This document shows positions 20,781-32,430 of a stretch of 64,000 bases of DNA, piece by piece (within the stretch, counting starts at the first letter, position 1; each line of letters starts with the position of its first letter). Source of the DNA: Schizochytrium sp. TIO01. Taxonomy: Eukaryota; Sar; Bigyra; Thraustochytrida; Thraustochytriidae. The notes beneath the pieces were generated by a model. The model ran no database searches. It saw only the letters and a program-made list of their open reading frames with translations, and was not told where the DNA came from. Where the stretch lies: contig SMSO01000034.1 of assembly GCA_004764695.1 (NCBI GenBank), positions 4,100,501 through 4,164,500 of the forward strand, read 5' to 3'. The position numbers were made by a program, and so were the translations under genes.

Positions 20781-21973
20781 TGTTAAAGAAGAGTGAATTG
20801 TTCAACGAGGAGGCAAAAATAAAATAATAACTGGGTATGCGATAAAGTCAAAGCAATGTAAATCATCCGCAAGACTCAATCAGACTCCGCTCCATTCGCA
20901 AATGTGCCGTTAGGTGCCAATCGTGCTTTCTCTCTGCCCGTCTGAGGATTCCCTCACCTCTGCAAACCCGATCGTTTCCTATTTTTTGGGCGAAGCTTTG
21001 GTCCGAGTGGTGACGAGGACAGACAGTCAGTCAGTCAGTCAGTCAGTCAGTCATTAATTAGTTCAAGAAGGTGGAAAGTTGAGTTTAGTTACAAATCGCT
21101 ATGAGAAACAAGGATGATCAGATTGAAGATGAGTCTACTAAACTCAGGCAGCACCAAAGCCACGGGGATCCAGAGATCAACTGCAATGCAATGCAATGAG
21201 ATGAATGGATGAATCGCAGCTATGAAGCTCGAGGTTTGTCATTGCAGATATCGAGCGAGGAAATCAATTGCATCTCGCTATCATGACTCTCTCTCCAAAG
21301 GTTTGCTTTGACTTGTGTCCTTTGCAGAGGTTGGTTACGACTCGGAGTTGGTTTCTTTCGAGCTGGGGCAACAGAAAACAGGAGCGTTGAATCAGAGGTG
21401 ACATCCACGCGATGTAGTTTTGCAGAAGGAGATTCTTGCAGCTTTGATTGAAACCCCTATGGTCCTGCGGAGTGTTGCGGATCCCTCATGGCATTTGAAG
21501 GGGTTGAGTATCAGGCTGTCAGGGTGGAGGAGTTAGTTCTCTGGTGAAATGTAGTTAAAACGTACAAGTCATAAAGTGGTAGGCTAGCTATAATGAAATA
21601 CCACTAAGGAGCCTTAGGCGCTTCCAAAACAAGGGAAAATTAATCATTTCACCTTTATAATTTCTTCTGGCAGGTAGAGGAGTTTGGCTGCGCCGCATTG
21701 AACCGGAGGGATTAAGTCGCTGGTAGGCCCGTTCTCGGCAACGTCAAGACGCAGCTGCTAGTCAATATCCCTCGTATGCTTGGTTTTGCTCTTCATTTTC
21801 TTTACAGGTATGGATTTATTCGAAGAAACTCATACACTAGATTCGGGAAATTTTATTCTGCTGAAGGAAAACCAAATAACTAAACGAACAAAGTCACACG
21901 AAAACACAAACTTAGCAAATTCGAAAGTAACCTTTTACAAGTTACCCATGAGAACATAACGGTGGTTATCTAC

Positions 21974-22007
21974 CTAAACAGTATATATCTAGATATATAC
22001 TGTTTAG
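21974..22007. repeat. Perfect 34-bp palindrome
   Basis: Seen directly: CTAAACAGTATATATCT followed by its exact reverse complement, centred on CTAG. It lies about 85 bases beyond the stop codon of the DXO gene. It could form a cruciform or, in RNA, a stem with almost no loop. Role unknown; a 3'-end processing signal is one possibility. Confidence 0.85.
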
Positions 22008-22090
22008 AATCAACTTATTTTTATACATTTACAAATGAAGTCGCACGGAAGAAACACAAAAAAATGAATCAAAAAAATGAATCAAAAAAA

Positions 22091-23452
22091 TTACAAGTAA
22101 ATTGAGGTATCTTCAAAGACCTCATCAGGAATTCTGTCTGTAGTACGCAGCTGAAGACCACCTGCAATGGTAGTCTCAAGAAGATGAACAGGCTGCTGAT
22201 TGACACGATCTTTGGGACAATCGGGAACCATTCTCATGAGCCAGGAAAGAGTACTATCAAGAAACTTGACACACATGTTCGGATCCCAGTGACCTTCTTT
22301 AAGGCCTTTTGGAATGTCAAGTGTACGTAGAAACTGCATTTTACGCAAATGCCCTTCATCATCCCGGAACCCCACCAGGATGAGCGGCACTCCGGACAAA
22401 AAGCTTTGACAGTACCACTTAAGAAGTTTGAAGCGCTCAAAGGAACGAACATTTGATGGTGTTTCTAAAAGCCGCGTTACCTTTAACTCAATGTCCCGTC
22501 TGCGAGTATCACAGCAGTCCATCTCAGCTGCGCCCACCAACATTTTGTCACCAATGCGAGTCTTAAAAACTCGACAATAACAATTAGCGGGGTCCACATC
22601 ACGGGATTCTGACTCATGACCGGGTTCCCGTGTCATAACCTCCTCAAACTTGTATCCATAATACATGAACTTTTTCTGGCGTCTACCCATGTTTTTATCT
22701 TCCGCCATTTTTTCTGGTGTCTCACGGTTTGACAAGTACAATACACCATCACATTTCCAAGCAGCGATTTGAAAGGTGTCTCGTCTTAAAAAGGGCGCAC
22801 ACATTATTTTCGTGAGAATTCCACGCCATGCTACGACTGTAGGTTTTCGATTAAATGAAGCAGCTCTTAAAGCATGAAGAACATGCTCTAATGAGTCTGG
22901 AATAGGTGGGGTCCATTTACGCTCAAATTCATCAAACCCAACATTAAGATCAGTGCCACGCTTGCCGCAGTTGTCGTTGAGTGTTCCGTATCCAGAGTGA
23001 TCCCCATAATGCCACTTTCTATCTGCATCTCGTGTCATACATGCAACTTCCATTGGCTGCTGCAAAGGGACGCATGGAGCATTTCGCAAGCGGAAGACCA
23101 CATCAGAGACCAAAACTTCAGGAGGAGGAGGCCCCTTGGGTGCTGATGTTGACAGCTGTTGTATCGCTGCTTTCGACGTAGATTCTGCGGAAGCAGGCGG
23201 CATAGACGAAGGATTGGCAGCTTGGGAAGCAGAAGCACCCCCTGCGCCAAAAGGTTTGGAGTTTGCCGTGCCATGTGCTGCACCGTGTGGACGTTTCTGC
23301 TGGGGTGCGGGATGGCTGCTGTCGGGGTAGGAGCTCACACGAGGCCGCTTCTTTTGAAGCTTGGCTCTTGGGGAGCTCTCTTGCGAGTTATCTACTCCAG
23401 CTTGACCAGGCTCCTCGTTGCCGCCATTTGCACGAGCACTTTGAGGATCCAT
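22091..23452 (-). CDS. DXO: DXO/Rai1-family NAD-cap/5'-end decapping exonuclease
   Basis: A 453-aa member of the DXO/Rai1 family, which removes incomplete, unmethylated or NAD 5' caps from RNA as quality control, often with a 5'-3' exonuclease. Residues 1-105 are low complexity with a basic patch (KLQKKRPR) that could be a nuclear signal. The catalytic core follows: FMYYGYKFEEVMT near 255, GAAEMDC near 307 (the Glu/Asp pair that binds metal), DIELKVTR near 322 (the second metal-binding Glu, with the family Lys), and FKLLKWYCQSFLSGVP near 345. These match the conserved order of family motifs. The core length is close to human DXO (about 400 aa). Single exon, first ATG used. Because residue-level distinction between DXO and Rai1 needs alignment, the enzyme subtype is uncertain. 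Confidence 0.85.
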   Translation of the reverse strand: MDPQSARANGGNEEPGQAGVDNSQESSPRAKLQKKRPRVSSYPDSSHPAPQQKRPHGAAHGTANSKPFGAGGASASQAANPSSMPPASAESTSKAAIQQLSTSAPKGPPPPEVLVSDVVFRLRNAPCVPLQQPMEVACMTRDADRKWHYGDHSGYGTLNDNCGKRGTDLNVGFDEFERKWTPPIPDSLEHVLHALRAASFNRKPTVVAWRGILTKIMCAPFLRRDTFQIAAWKCDGVLYLSNRETPEKMAEDKNMGRRQKKFMYYGYKFEEVMTREPGHESESRDVDPANCYCRVFKTRIGDKMLVGAAEMDCCDTRRRDIELKVTRLLETPSNVRSFERFKLLKWYCQSFLSGVPLILVGFRDDEGHLRKMQFLRTLDIPKGLKEGHWDPNMCVKFLDSTLSWLMRMVPDCPKDRVNQQPVHLLETTIAGGLQLRTTDRIPDEVFEDTSIYL

Positions 23453-24500
23453 CTCGTCCAGATGATACCTTAGCTAGTACGCCAAGGTTGACTTTTAATC
23501 GTGCCTGAACTCCAGCTTTAATATAGGTTTGTTGCTTTTGTAGCGTACCTAGGAGCAACTCGAGTTGACAATCAGTTGGTAGCGAGGAACCAAGGGACTC
23601 CTCTGCTTTGTTGTTGCCGAGATGCGATACATCAATCGCTCGATCGTTCGATTTGTCGATTGCTTCCAAGCCACTAGAGAACTAGGTACATTATGTAATA
23701 AATTAAAATTCTTTAATTGAACAATACCACCATGGCTAGAAATTAATCTGCGCATATAGCACTAGTTATCAGGGAATTAGTTGAGGTTTGCAGCTAGACT
23801 CTTCCAAGGTCACTCATGAGTCCAACGTCTGGTTGACGCTCTCAGAAAGGGTCTGCAGGACTTAGTTCGTTGCAGCTCAAGCATTAATTCAAAGGAAGCC
23901 GCCTTTATGATAGCTTGCCTGGTGCAATCTGTATCATAAGATCATACTAGGTGATCCTAAAAAAAGAAAGTGTTTTATCTTAAGAAGGGCTTGGGCTAAC
24001 TAGATACTATGCTAATCAGCTACGAGTAAAGTATTAATTTGGGGCGAGGGAGAGATCCGTTCATAAAGGAAGAAGGAGAAGCTGGGTCATAAAAGGTTCT
24101 TTTGTACGGAATTGGCGATTCCGTTGGTTTTATGAATTTTCGTCATAGAGAGAACTTCAGGTCTGATATTGAGGCCTTCGAGTACAAAGGTCTACAACAC
24201 CCTCGTGTGTTTTTTTTTTAATGCGCTTACTTGCGACAAGTTATATTATGATTCCGTCATTTCGGCCATGGCTGAACTTTACAGAAGGAGCAATAGTGTG
24301 ATAAATATAACATTTCAGAGGTACAAGTTAACTCATTCGATTGCTGCCATTGACTCCACATGTCTAGCTAGGACATATTTGCGATAGCGACTCACATACT
24401 GCTTTCTGTACTTGCGTGTGGAGACTGCGCTGACTGTTGACAGTGCACGAGCATACTTGCAGCTGATTCTGCGAGCAGGAACTTCGACTGCACTGTAACA
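23453..24500. other. Divergent promoter region
   Basis: AT-rich spacer between the divergent DXO gene and the 330-aa gene. It must hold two promoters and 5' UTRs. No repeat, RNA gene or further coding sequence seen. Confidence 0.45.
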
Positions 24501-25493
24501 ATGGAGGAGCTTCGACAGACTACATACTGGGAAACCTCGTTTGTTGAGCACAAACGGAATAAATTTGGCAAAGGCGTCACGGATCCGTCGAGCTTGAAGA
24601 GGTCCCCTCGCCGCAAGCTACAATCAGCAGAAGGACGTATTGAACAGCAAGAACCAGGTATTTCCAAGGATGGAGTAAACCGTAATCGAATGATTGCAAG
24701 TAATTTAGTGCGCCAACAGCCCCAGTCTAGAAATCTCAACACGCGTGCTCACATTCGCAAGAAGCCCTTAATGGCGCCGTTGTTAGGACGCATTGACTTT
24801 TCCAGATCCGATAACCCAGGCGACATCGAGCATCTTAAACATGGTATGTATTCACCGCCAAATTTTGATGAAGCAAACGTCTTGGGAAGCAAAGGCCTGG
24901 CTGAGCATAGTGAGTCTTCACAAGCTCATCGTGTCGTGAGAACAACCAAGTCTCGTCTTCCGATGCGATGCGTAACACCCGACCCTATTGTCCAGCGTGG
25001 TGAGACAACAACTCGAAAAACTCCCCAACGTGCTCCTAGTCCACTTGTGGGATCAACATCTGCATTGCCCACTATGCCATTAACAATAGAGCAAGAAGTT
25101 CGCATTCGGTCGCGTACTGTAAACTCTATTTGTAGAGATATTGAGCGAAGACGCCAGGCTGCACGCCGAAATTTAAGCATTCGAGAACTCAGCGAAAGGG
25201 TTCACAATCAAGCAAACGCATCGATGAGCCGTGAGGTCGAAATGCGATCACGACTGCAACAAAACTGGAATCTAGCATTGGATCGTTGTATTCCATATGT
25301 ATCAACTATCCCTCCGAAAGAAGGAGATTCAAAATGGACTTCATCAGCTATTTCTGCAGATCTTGATGATGAGCCTGTTGAGTTTTTCTTGAGCGATGAT
25401 GATGATTTACACGGCTTAAAATACGTACGCGAGGATGCTCCAGGCGACGAACCTTTGTATTTAAGATATCTGCGAGCCAAACAGTATCATTGA
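24501..25493 (+). CDS. Unrecognised 330-aa basic protein
   Basis: A single-exon frame from an ATG in a good context (AACAATGG). The first 150 residues are polar, basic and Pro/Ser-containing, probably disordered. Residues about 195-255 form a helical, Arg-rich stretch (RDIERRRQAARRNLSIRELS) that could be a short coiled coil. The last 60 residues are acidic, ending with FFLSDDDDLHGLKYV and LYLRYLRAKQYH. No domain, signal peptide or membrane span is visible. Length, start context and neighbour-like base composition favour a real gene; the function is unknown. Confidence 0.65.
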   Translation: MEELRQTTYWETSFVEHKRNKFGKGVTDPSSLKRSPRRKLQSAEGRIEQQEPGISKDGVNRNRMIASNLVRQQPQSRNLNTRAHIRKKPLMAPLLGRIDFSRSDNPGDIEHLKHGMYSPPNFDEANVLGSKGLAEHSESSQAHRVVRTTKSRLPMRCVTPDPIVQRGETTTRKTPQRAPSPLVGSTSALPTMPLTIEQEVRIRSRTVNSICRDIERRRQAARRNLSIRELSERVHNQANASMSREVEMRSRLQQNWNLALDRCIPYVSTIPPKEGDSKWTSSAISADLDDEPVEFFLSDDDDLHGLKYVREDAPGDEPLYLRYLRAKQYH

Positions 25494-26209
25494 GCGTAGA
25501 ACTTTTGAAAGTATTGTTGATACCAGAGGTAAAATATGGTCGTTGATGGGCCCAAGCTTTTTTTGCAAAAAGGTTCAATATTCTGTTTTTGTGATTGTCT
25601 TTCTTTCCTTTTTTGCAAAATTAAGCCTCGTCTATGTTTCGACTCCTTATTAGTTCATCCATGGATATACTACCTTATTCTATAAGGAATGGGCCTGCTT
25701 CCACTCTGTGACTGATTGATTAACATGCATAATGTAGCTTGTTTGTTGCTTGGCTTATCAGCGTTAAGAGAAGGAATAGTGTCCCCATATCTGACACTTA
25801 CTACAAATGAATATTATTCAACTATAAACTTGAAGTAGTTTACATTCTCACAGCCAAGTAAAGATCAAAAAAATGTACTACATCTATGCAGACCGACCTG
25901 CTGGTTCATGAATAATAAGTTGAAATAGATTCTTCTGAACATGTTTTCATTAATGAAATATAGAGTATATACGAGTGTTAAAAAAACATATGGCTCCACC
26001 CTGAGTTATCTCACCTAGGCGGAAAGACATAAAAGAAAATAGCGTCATGATTATATTAAAAAAATAAAAAGGTTTTCTGACAAGAGCGAGACGAGCAGGC
26101 AAAATCGCTGCAAGGGTCTATGCTCTATCAAACCTGCTGCATACAAGAGGGGTAGATTAGGTGGGTGGGTGGTGGTTTAGAAAGTCGTCCCCGAGCGACA
26201 TCTCATGTT
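25494..26209. other. Convergent spacer
   Basis: AT-rich spacer between the ends of two convergent genes, with several A and T runs. Nothing else seen. Confidence 0.5.
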
Positions 26210-27025
26210 CTACTTATATTCGTTGACGATGTCATTCCAGGGCATAAAAAGAGTCTTGCCGAGTCTGTCCAGCTTCCAATTGTTTTGTAGGATCTCCTTG
26301 TCCTCTGTTGTACCGCGTCCGTCACGAATGAATTGCAGAACGTGGTCATTATCCATCTCCTCGCGAAGTTCCTCGCGCAGAGATTCAAGGTCGGGAGCAG
26401 CAAAGATCATGCGGGTACCGTCTGGCAGGACTTGATCGTAGTGAGCATCGAGAGTCTCACGCACGTTGCCAAGAGGTTTGGCCTTCAAGGCGTCACGGTA
26501 GCGAATCATCTTTGCGCTGCAACAGATATACCGTGCAAGGCGATCAAGGTCATTGTAAACCTCACGATGGTGGTCTGCTTCAAGCACGACGTTCTGTGCA
26601 CGGAGTGAGAATACAAGGAACAACTCGACCCAGGAGCGCGGATTACGGCGTAGGGACTTGGTCTCGCTGTCAAAGACATCTTGCATGGCGTCGTCGTTCT
26701 CGCTCTGGTATTTGAGCTCCTCGTCAGAGGGCTCGAAGCCGTGGCGATGACAGTATGCCAAATAAAGGTCAACATGCGATGCGAATTCAAAGACCTCTCC
26801 GAGTGGAAAGTTGTTGCGAACCTCGGGATTAATATTTTTGGTCGAGGGCTTCACAGGTGTGCCATCCGGTTGTGCCTTAATCACCGGCTGGACTGCTCTT
26901 CGGCGGTCCCCATTGAGGTATCCACTGCCATTACTGTCACTGGTGGGTCTTCGCACAAGCCCATTAGTACCAACTGGAGATGCTGTCGCAGGCAAGGCCC
27001 GCTCTGCCGTAATACACTGACCCAT
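26210..27025 (-). CDS. Unrecognised 271-aa protein with an N-myristoylation-type start
   Basis: The protein begins MGQCITAE. Gly2 with Thr6 fits the N-myristoyltransferase consensus, and Cys4 is placed for palmitoylation, so it is likely anchored to membranes from the cytosolic side (inference from known consensus). Residues 1-75 are disordered. Residues 80-271 form a compact, charged, mainly helical domain containing GFEPSDEELKYQ, RSWVELFLVFSLRAQNVV, YNDLDRLARYICCSAKMIRY and a C-terminal LGKTLFMPWNDIVNEYK. I do not recognise this domain. Single exon, first ATG used. It resembles in style, though not in sequence, small signalling adaptors; no catalytic motif is visible. Confidence 0.72.
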   Translation of the reverse strand: MGQCITAERALPATASPVGTNGLVRRPTSDSNGSGYLNGDRRRAVQPVIKAQPDGTPVKPSTKNINPEVRNNFPLGEVFEFASHVDLYLAYCHRHGFEPSDEELKYQSENDDAMQDVFDSETKSLRRNPRSWVELFLVFSLRAQNVVLEADHHREVYNDLDRLARYICCSAKMIRYRDALKAKPLGNVRETLDAHYDQVLPDGTRMIFAAPDLESLREELREEMDNDHVLQFIRDGRGTTEDKEILQNNWKLDRLGKTLFMPWNDIVNEYK

Positions 27026-30000
27026 TGATGGTTTTGATTTTGGTCTGCAATGTAGTCCCTATTTGATTTATGTTCTATGTAGCCAAGGGATGGATGCTTA
27101 GTCGAACCAACTACGCCTGTTAGTTCAAGCTGGAGATCGAACGAATGAAAGATGCCCACTGTCGCTCCCAACCGGGTTGAGCGAAGCCTACTTGCTTCAA
27201 GGCTAACCCCGTGAGTTGAACGGTTGTTTCCGTGCTTTGGCTTTGGTTTTGCAGCGTCCTTCGCGGCTGGACGTTCCCAGTCAACTGCTCAATCGAATGA
27301 CCAGAATTAAAAGCACGGGCAAAGGAGTTCTAAAATCAGTCTTGCTAGTTTCAATTTATCATGAAAAGCAAGAGCAAAGAATTTGCAGACTGCTTCCTAA
27401 GAAAGCAGGGTGCGCTCGAGCCCTCCAGTAGAGCACTATAGTTAAGGCTACTCACAGCCCTAAAGGAGGGAGATGAAAGATCTAAACTGATGATGAGGAA
27501 GACCACCTAAAAGAAGAAGGAAGAAACTTGTAAGCGGTAAGTATGAGCATCAATCGATGGAAACTCAGGTTTGTTTATTTGTTGATCATTGTTCTGTTTG
27601 GAAGCTCTTCCTTCTTCTCCAAAGAAAGGATGCGATTGATTCTTTGATACTTTTTTTTACTCCTCTTTCAGCGTTGAAAAGCTACTCTCTTCTTCTATCC
27701 ACTTAACAAAAAATTAAAATGTGTAGAATGCATAAATAACTTTCATTCTTTATTTTTAAAAATGAAAGAAGGAACAGTCCCTCCACCACAGACCGCTCCC
27801 CCTCTCACAAACCCCTGCAGACAGACCACAGCACATTGTCCCCTAACGTAAAAATTTATCGAGATGAACGGCAGCCATGCCACCTCACATACCCACTGCC
27901 ACCTGACCTGTCAGTGGGGAACAGAGGCCCGTCCGGGCAAGACTGGGTTCTCCGACTGCGCGGGTTTGCCGAGAGAGGGGAAACGAAGGAGAGGAGAGCA
28001 AGCAAAGCTCTCTCTCTCTCTCTCTGCGTCTATCTATGGCAGTGCGAGTGAGTTGAGTGCTACGTCTCAGTTTGCCACTCATTCTCGAGTTCGAGGCCGT
28101 TCCAATGGCCTCTTCGAAGAGGCCCTTGAGAGGTTGAAAGGCACAGCAGGTCTCTTTCCGATGTGCAGGCCTTCGTGTTATTAGAGAACGGGGCGAAACC
28201 AGCTCGGCTCGAGTCATTAATCGCAGTTTCCAATCATTGGGTAGGTATGAATAATCTATCTCATCAATCTCACTCACGATTCGATTCTATTTTCTTTCAA
28301 GTTCTAGCTTTGATTTTTGATTGACTAAAACCTATTAATCGGAACAAGTTAAAAGTTGAAAGTTGAAAGGTAAAGTGTTTGATATATGCATATCATATGT
28401 TGATGTAAACTTAGTTCCTTTCAGTTATGGATTGGAGTGTTCTTATTTGGCAGTCTGAGGAGTGAGCGAGTGAACGGATGAAGAGACCCATCCGATCGAC
28501 GATTCAGGCTGTAAACTATGCTCTCTGCTGCTCGCGGCTGCTCGCGACCTCCGCTTGGGGCGGCTTGGAGCGGCCTTCTGTTCCGGCCATTGTGAAAGGA
28601 GGGCTTTGGCATGGAGTTTGGATACGCTTATTTGCAGAAAAGAACGGCACTGAGGAAAGAGAGAGATAGAAAGTGCTTCTTTCATTCCCATTTCCATTTG
28701 TCTCCTTTGATTTTTACTCAGCGCTAGGCAGGGAGTGATAGGTCTCTGGCTACGGGTTACTCTAGCGTGGTGGGTACCAGAAGAACTTTTCAACCATGAA
28801 TTAATGAATGAATGAATTGACAAACACCCAAACAAACAGCAGCTGCTTTACATTTGTCTGCGAAAGATCTGCTGCTGCTAAACCAAGTTCCGCTTGGCCT
28901 TCCGGTGCTCACAGGACGAAAGGGAGGACATTGCCCTTGGCGGATCGATTGAGCCAACTAATCCTCCATTTCGTGCAATGAGTGTCTGTTTGATTGTTTG
29001 TTCGACTGTTTGTTTGACTGTTTGATTGTCGAATTCACTCATCATCAGTTCAGATTCAGAGAGGGATTCGAAGCTGAAAGAGAGAGAGAGAAAAACAAAA
29101 AAACGAGGAAGGAAGGATCGAGACCGTCCACGGTAGCTGCGGCTAGCCCAAACAGTACGGTCGGCGGGTGGATCTTGCACGGGATAAAGGCCATTCGATG
29201 GAAAACAGGAACGAAGCGGAAAAAACAAAAACACTCCAACATAGAGCGAGCGACCTTACGAAAGAATCGAAGACCTCGCTCAAATCTTCAAATAGACTCG
29301 CTCCGCTCTGGTCTGCTATCCTCTGCTATCCTCTGCTCTGCTCTGATATGTGCCAATCGCTGCCTCCACGGCTGCTTTGCCCACGCTCCGACAGAGGATC
29401 AAGGCTCGGTCGAAGAAGATGCTACAAAGTGTCGAAGCGAGACGATAGCAGCAGCGGACATGACATGGTAATAATGTTAGTACCACGCTCTGTGTAGTAG
29501 AGAACAAGAACAAGAACAAGAATAAGAACAAGAACAAGAACAAGAACAAGAAGAAGGGATGATGCTGCTATGAGGTGTGTTTGACACTTTGCTTTTCGAC
29601 AGTTCTCACGGCTTTTGAGCAAAGCATAACGATGGCGATTCTTCGAGGCGTGAGGCGGACATCAAACAGCACAGCGAGGCCAAGATTGTGTGCTCTGGCT
29701 GTTGCCATGCTGCAAAAGCAGGTGTGGTTTGTTTACAAGGCTTAGGGGTACATGCGTATATATGTATGTATGTATGTATGCATGCATTGCAAACAAACTC
29801 TGTAGTTCAGAAAGGATTGGCACATACATGGCAGTTTAGGTTAGGACTTCCTCGTGAAGAGAGATAAAGTAAAAGTACCGTACCGCTTATGTAATCGGGA
29901 GCCTGGCCACGGGCAAGGCACAAGCCACTTACAAACCAATCTATCAACCAATCTATCAATCCATATATCAAAAGCACCACCGTGACAGGAACGCATAGTA

Positions 30001-30441
30001 TGAGGACGCCTCCTCCTGGAATTGAACTCTGTTTGCTACGGAGCGCAGCGTCCGTCTTAGATCATCATCGTCCAGGTTGCCAACTAGTTGAAGTGACTCA
30101 CTTAATCATAATTAATTATAAGTTGTTCTCAACTTAAACAAAACCAAAACTGAATTTCATTAAAATTTACTAATAACAAAAAACAGGAAGTACAGAAAGT
30201 ATAGGAAGGTAGGGACAGCCAAAGCAAACAAACAAACAGCCAACTAAACCAAACAACCAAACCAAACCTCGCCAAGATGAACGAGGCGGAACCCGAGTCG
30301 GGTCTCGAAGGAGGAAACTGCTGTTCCAAACTGCGCTGCGTTCGCTGGCGCTGATACCAAGCAAGTGCTAATGAATCCTCGAGGCTACGGCCTGATCGAC
30401 GATGCCTCCTTCCCAGGCTCAGGTGCAGACTGATTGATTGA

Positions 30442-30479
<38 letters not shown>

Positions 30480-32430
30480 AGAGAGATAGATGGCTCAGGT
30501 GTGCCGGTTCTACAGAGGTAGAGAACGACAGCGAGCTCGCTAGATTTGTTTGATAGTGCGGTCTCATGGGCTGTCAATTCACCGCGGGATCATGGTATCG
30601 TGGCTGTGCAGCGTAGGACGAAGTGGCTTAACAAGTGGATGAAATCAAATGGAATGGAATGGAATGGAATGGAATGGAATGGAATGGAATGGAATGATTG
30701 TTTCTGGCAGAGGATCGAGACTTGAAAGGTCCAAGACATCGTAAAATCTGCCGACCATCATGGGCTAGCTCGCTCAGGCAAGCTCGATGCTGTCTATGGA
30801 GAGCACAGACTGTAATGTTGAACCATCAGCGATCGATCTTCATCGCAATGAATGGGCCGCGCAGCAAATGCGAGCAAGTGTTCAAGGTGCTGACCCGACC
30901 GCTCCATGGCAGCAGCAATGGAGGCAGGCAGCGGTCGATCTGATCTTGAGTGTTTCCAAGAGGGCAATAAGCTCACAGAAAGAACCCGAGTAGTGATTGA
31001 TTCATTGATTGTACTAGCTGGCGACTCGCGACGTCTCATCTGTGCCGGGTGTGGAAAACCCTCGATTTACTATTGAATCACATCACACTGGCTGGGCACG
31101 CTTCTCTTAACCCAGCGTTTCCCGAGAGAGGCTGCGAAAGAAAACCTCAGCTCATCGCCACCTCGAACGGGTTGAGGCTTGGGTGCACCTGGCACAGCTC
31201 TGTTTGAAGAAGTGTTGCAAATGCAATGAACAAATGCAATGTACAGAGTACCTCTTCTATGATGAGGATGATGAGCCCTCGAAAGAATGGGCAGGAACCC
31301 GACGGAATTCTCACCGAATTGGCTACTGATGGTCCTACCATACTGCCTAGCTGCCGAGAGTTGCAAACAAATTCACTACGAACGATCAGTTGATCGATTG
31401 ATTGATTCATTGATTCATTTCATTCATTAATTCATTCATTGATATTTCTAAAATGAATTCTAAGCCGCAGGTGTTCCTTACCTATGAAGCGTGCACGTGC
31501 ACGCGCAAGGACACGGGGAACTCAACCCCTAGCTCCAAATTTTGGAGTTCAACGCGAGTCCAACTTAGACAAGTCAGCGGTAGCACAGGCACCCGCTCGA
31601 AGAGCAAGGAACTCCAAGTTGAACTTCTGGTCGGTACTCCTAATTGCTTGAGCCTTGCTTGGCCAGCTGCACGTGCTGGCGATGGTGGTTTTAAGCGACT
31701 GCCAAGACCGCGGTTTTGAGCGACTCCACGATAAATTCAAGCATCTGCTCGCTGCAAACTCGAGAAGCAAGCACGTACAAGACAATGAAGGCCTCCCTAA
31801 ACATATGTAGGCGAGGCCAATTTCGATGTGCTTGCTTGCAGAGGTTTTGGCAGCCGTGGATGACGGGGCTCGTCATCGATCGTTTTCTTGGTGGGTACAT
31901 ACGTATATGTAGTGCTGATCGCCCAAAACTGCCGCGCTCGCTGATGGTGTGCTCGAGAAATCTTGCTGCTATCGAGCTGGCCGCGTTCGAAGGATTCGAA
32001 GGAGGGAACTTGAGGCCTCTGCCCGCCTCTTCCAGACAAGCTCCTGGAGCTCGTAATCTTACGAATTGGTTCCGGAGGCGAGGGTTTACCTTCCGGTCTA
32101 CGTGGGCGCCTCCTTCAACATGAGAGACAATACTGACGATGCAGGAGGTGGCATGCATTCTACGAGCACAACCGTTGTGCTCTTCGCATTAATGCCGCGG
32201 ATCTTCATGGGCTCAACGACCTTATGATAAGTGTATTGGATTTGGACTCTTATCAAACGCAACAACCCCAAACGAAAAACAATGCCACTCTGTCAGGTAT
32301 ACATCAATAATAAACATGGAGAAGAACCGGAAACAAAGGAATATTCTTTTGAAACCTAAAATATTAATTAAAAAATAAAATAAGAGGTTTTTTACACTTT
32401 TCAAATACTAAGTACACGAGTGGGCCCATC
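27026..32430. other. Gene-poor region rich in microsatellites
   Basis: No gene is supported here. The open frames (for example 27885-28277, 28998-29471 and 31691-32158) are Ser/Arg/Cys-rich, overlap frames on the other strand and show no domain. Simple repeats seen: (CT)n at 28008-28025, TGTTTGAC-type steps at 28986-29031, AAGAAC hexamers at 29501-29553, TATG at 29756-29786, GATT steps at 30432-30480, GGAAT at 30651-30695, and ATTC/GATT steps at 31391-31441. A short tRNA-like stretch near 29995-30080 was examined and rejected. Confidence 0.55.
30651..30695. repeat. (GGAAT)9 pentanucleotide repeat
   Basis: Nine exact tandem copies of GGAAT. The same pentamer makes up human satellites II/III, where it binds heat-shock factor and folds unusually; here it is only a short array, and no such role is implied. 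Confidence 0.9.

Larger units (their letters stand above)
20267..22090. other. Spacer with orphan exon-like frame, CAGT repeat and palindrome
   Basis: Covers the 5' side of the Sec1 gene and the 3' side of the DXO gene. It contains the exon-like minus-strand frame described separately, a (CAGT)n microsatellite at 21024-21053, three TGCAATG-type steps near 21182-21200, and a 34-bp palindrome at 21974-22007. No other gene seen. Confidence 0.5.

Noticed and set aside
28998-29471. 157-codon plus-strand frame in the gene-poor region
   Set aside because: Begins in a TGTTTGAC-type repeat, no domain, overlapping frames on both strands.
29995-30080. tRNA-like stretch on the minus strand with GTTCAATTCC and a short stem
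   Set aside because: The T-arm bases do not pair, the presumed anticodon loop has eight bases, and no acceptor stem could be formed.
31691-32158. 155-codon minus-strand frame and its 135-codon plus-strand partner
   Set aside because: Mutual shadows in a GC-richer patch without domain or codon signal.
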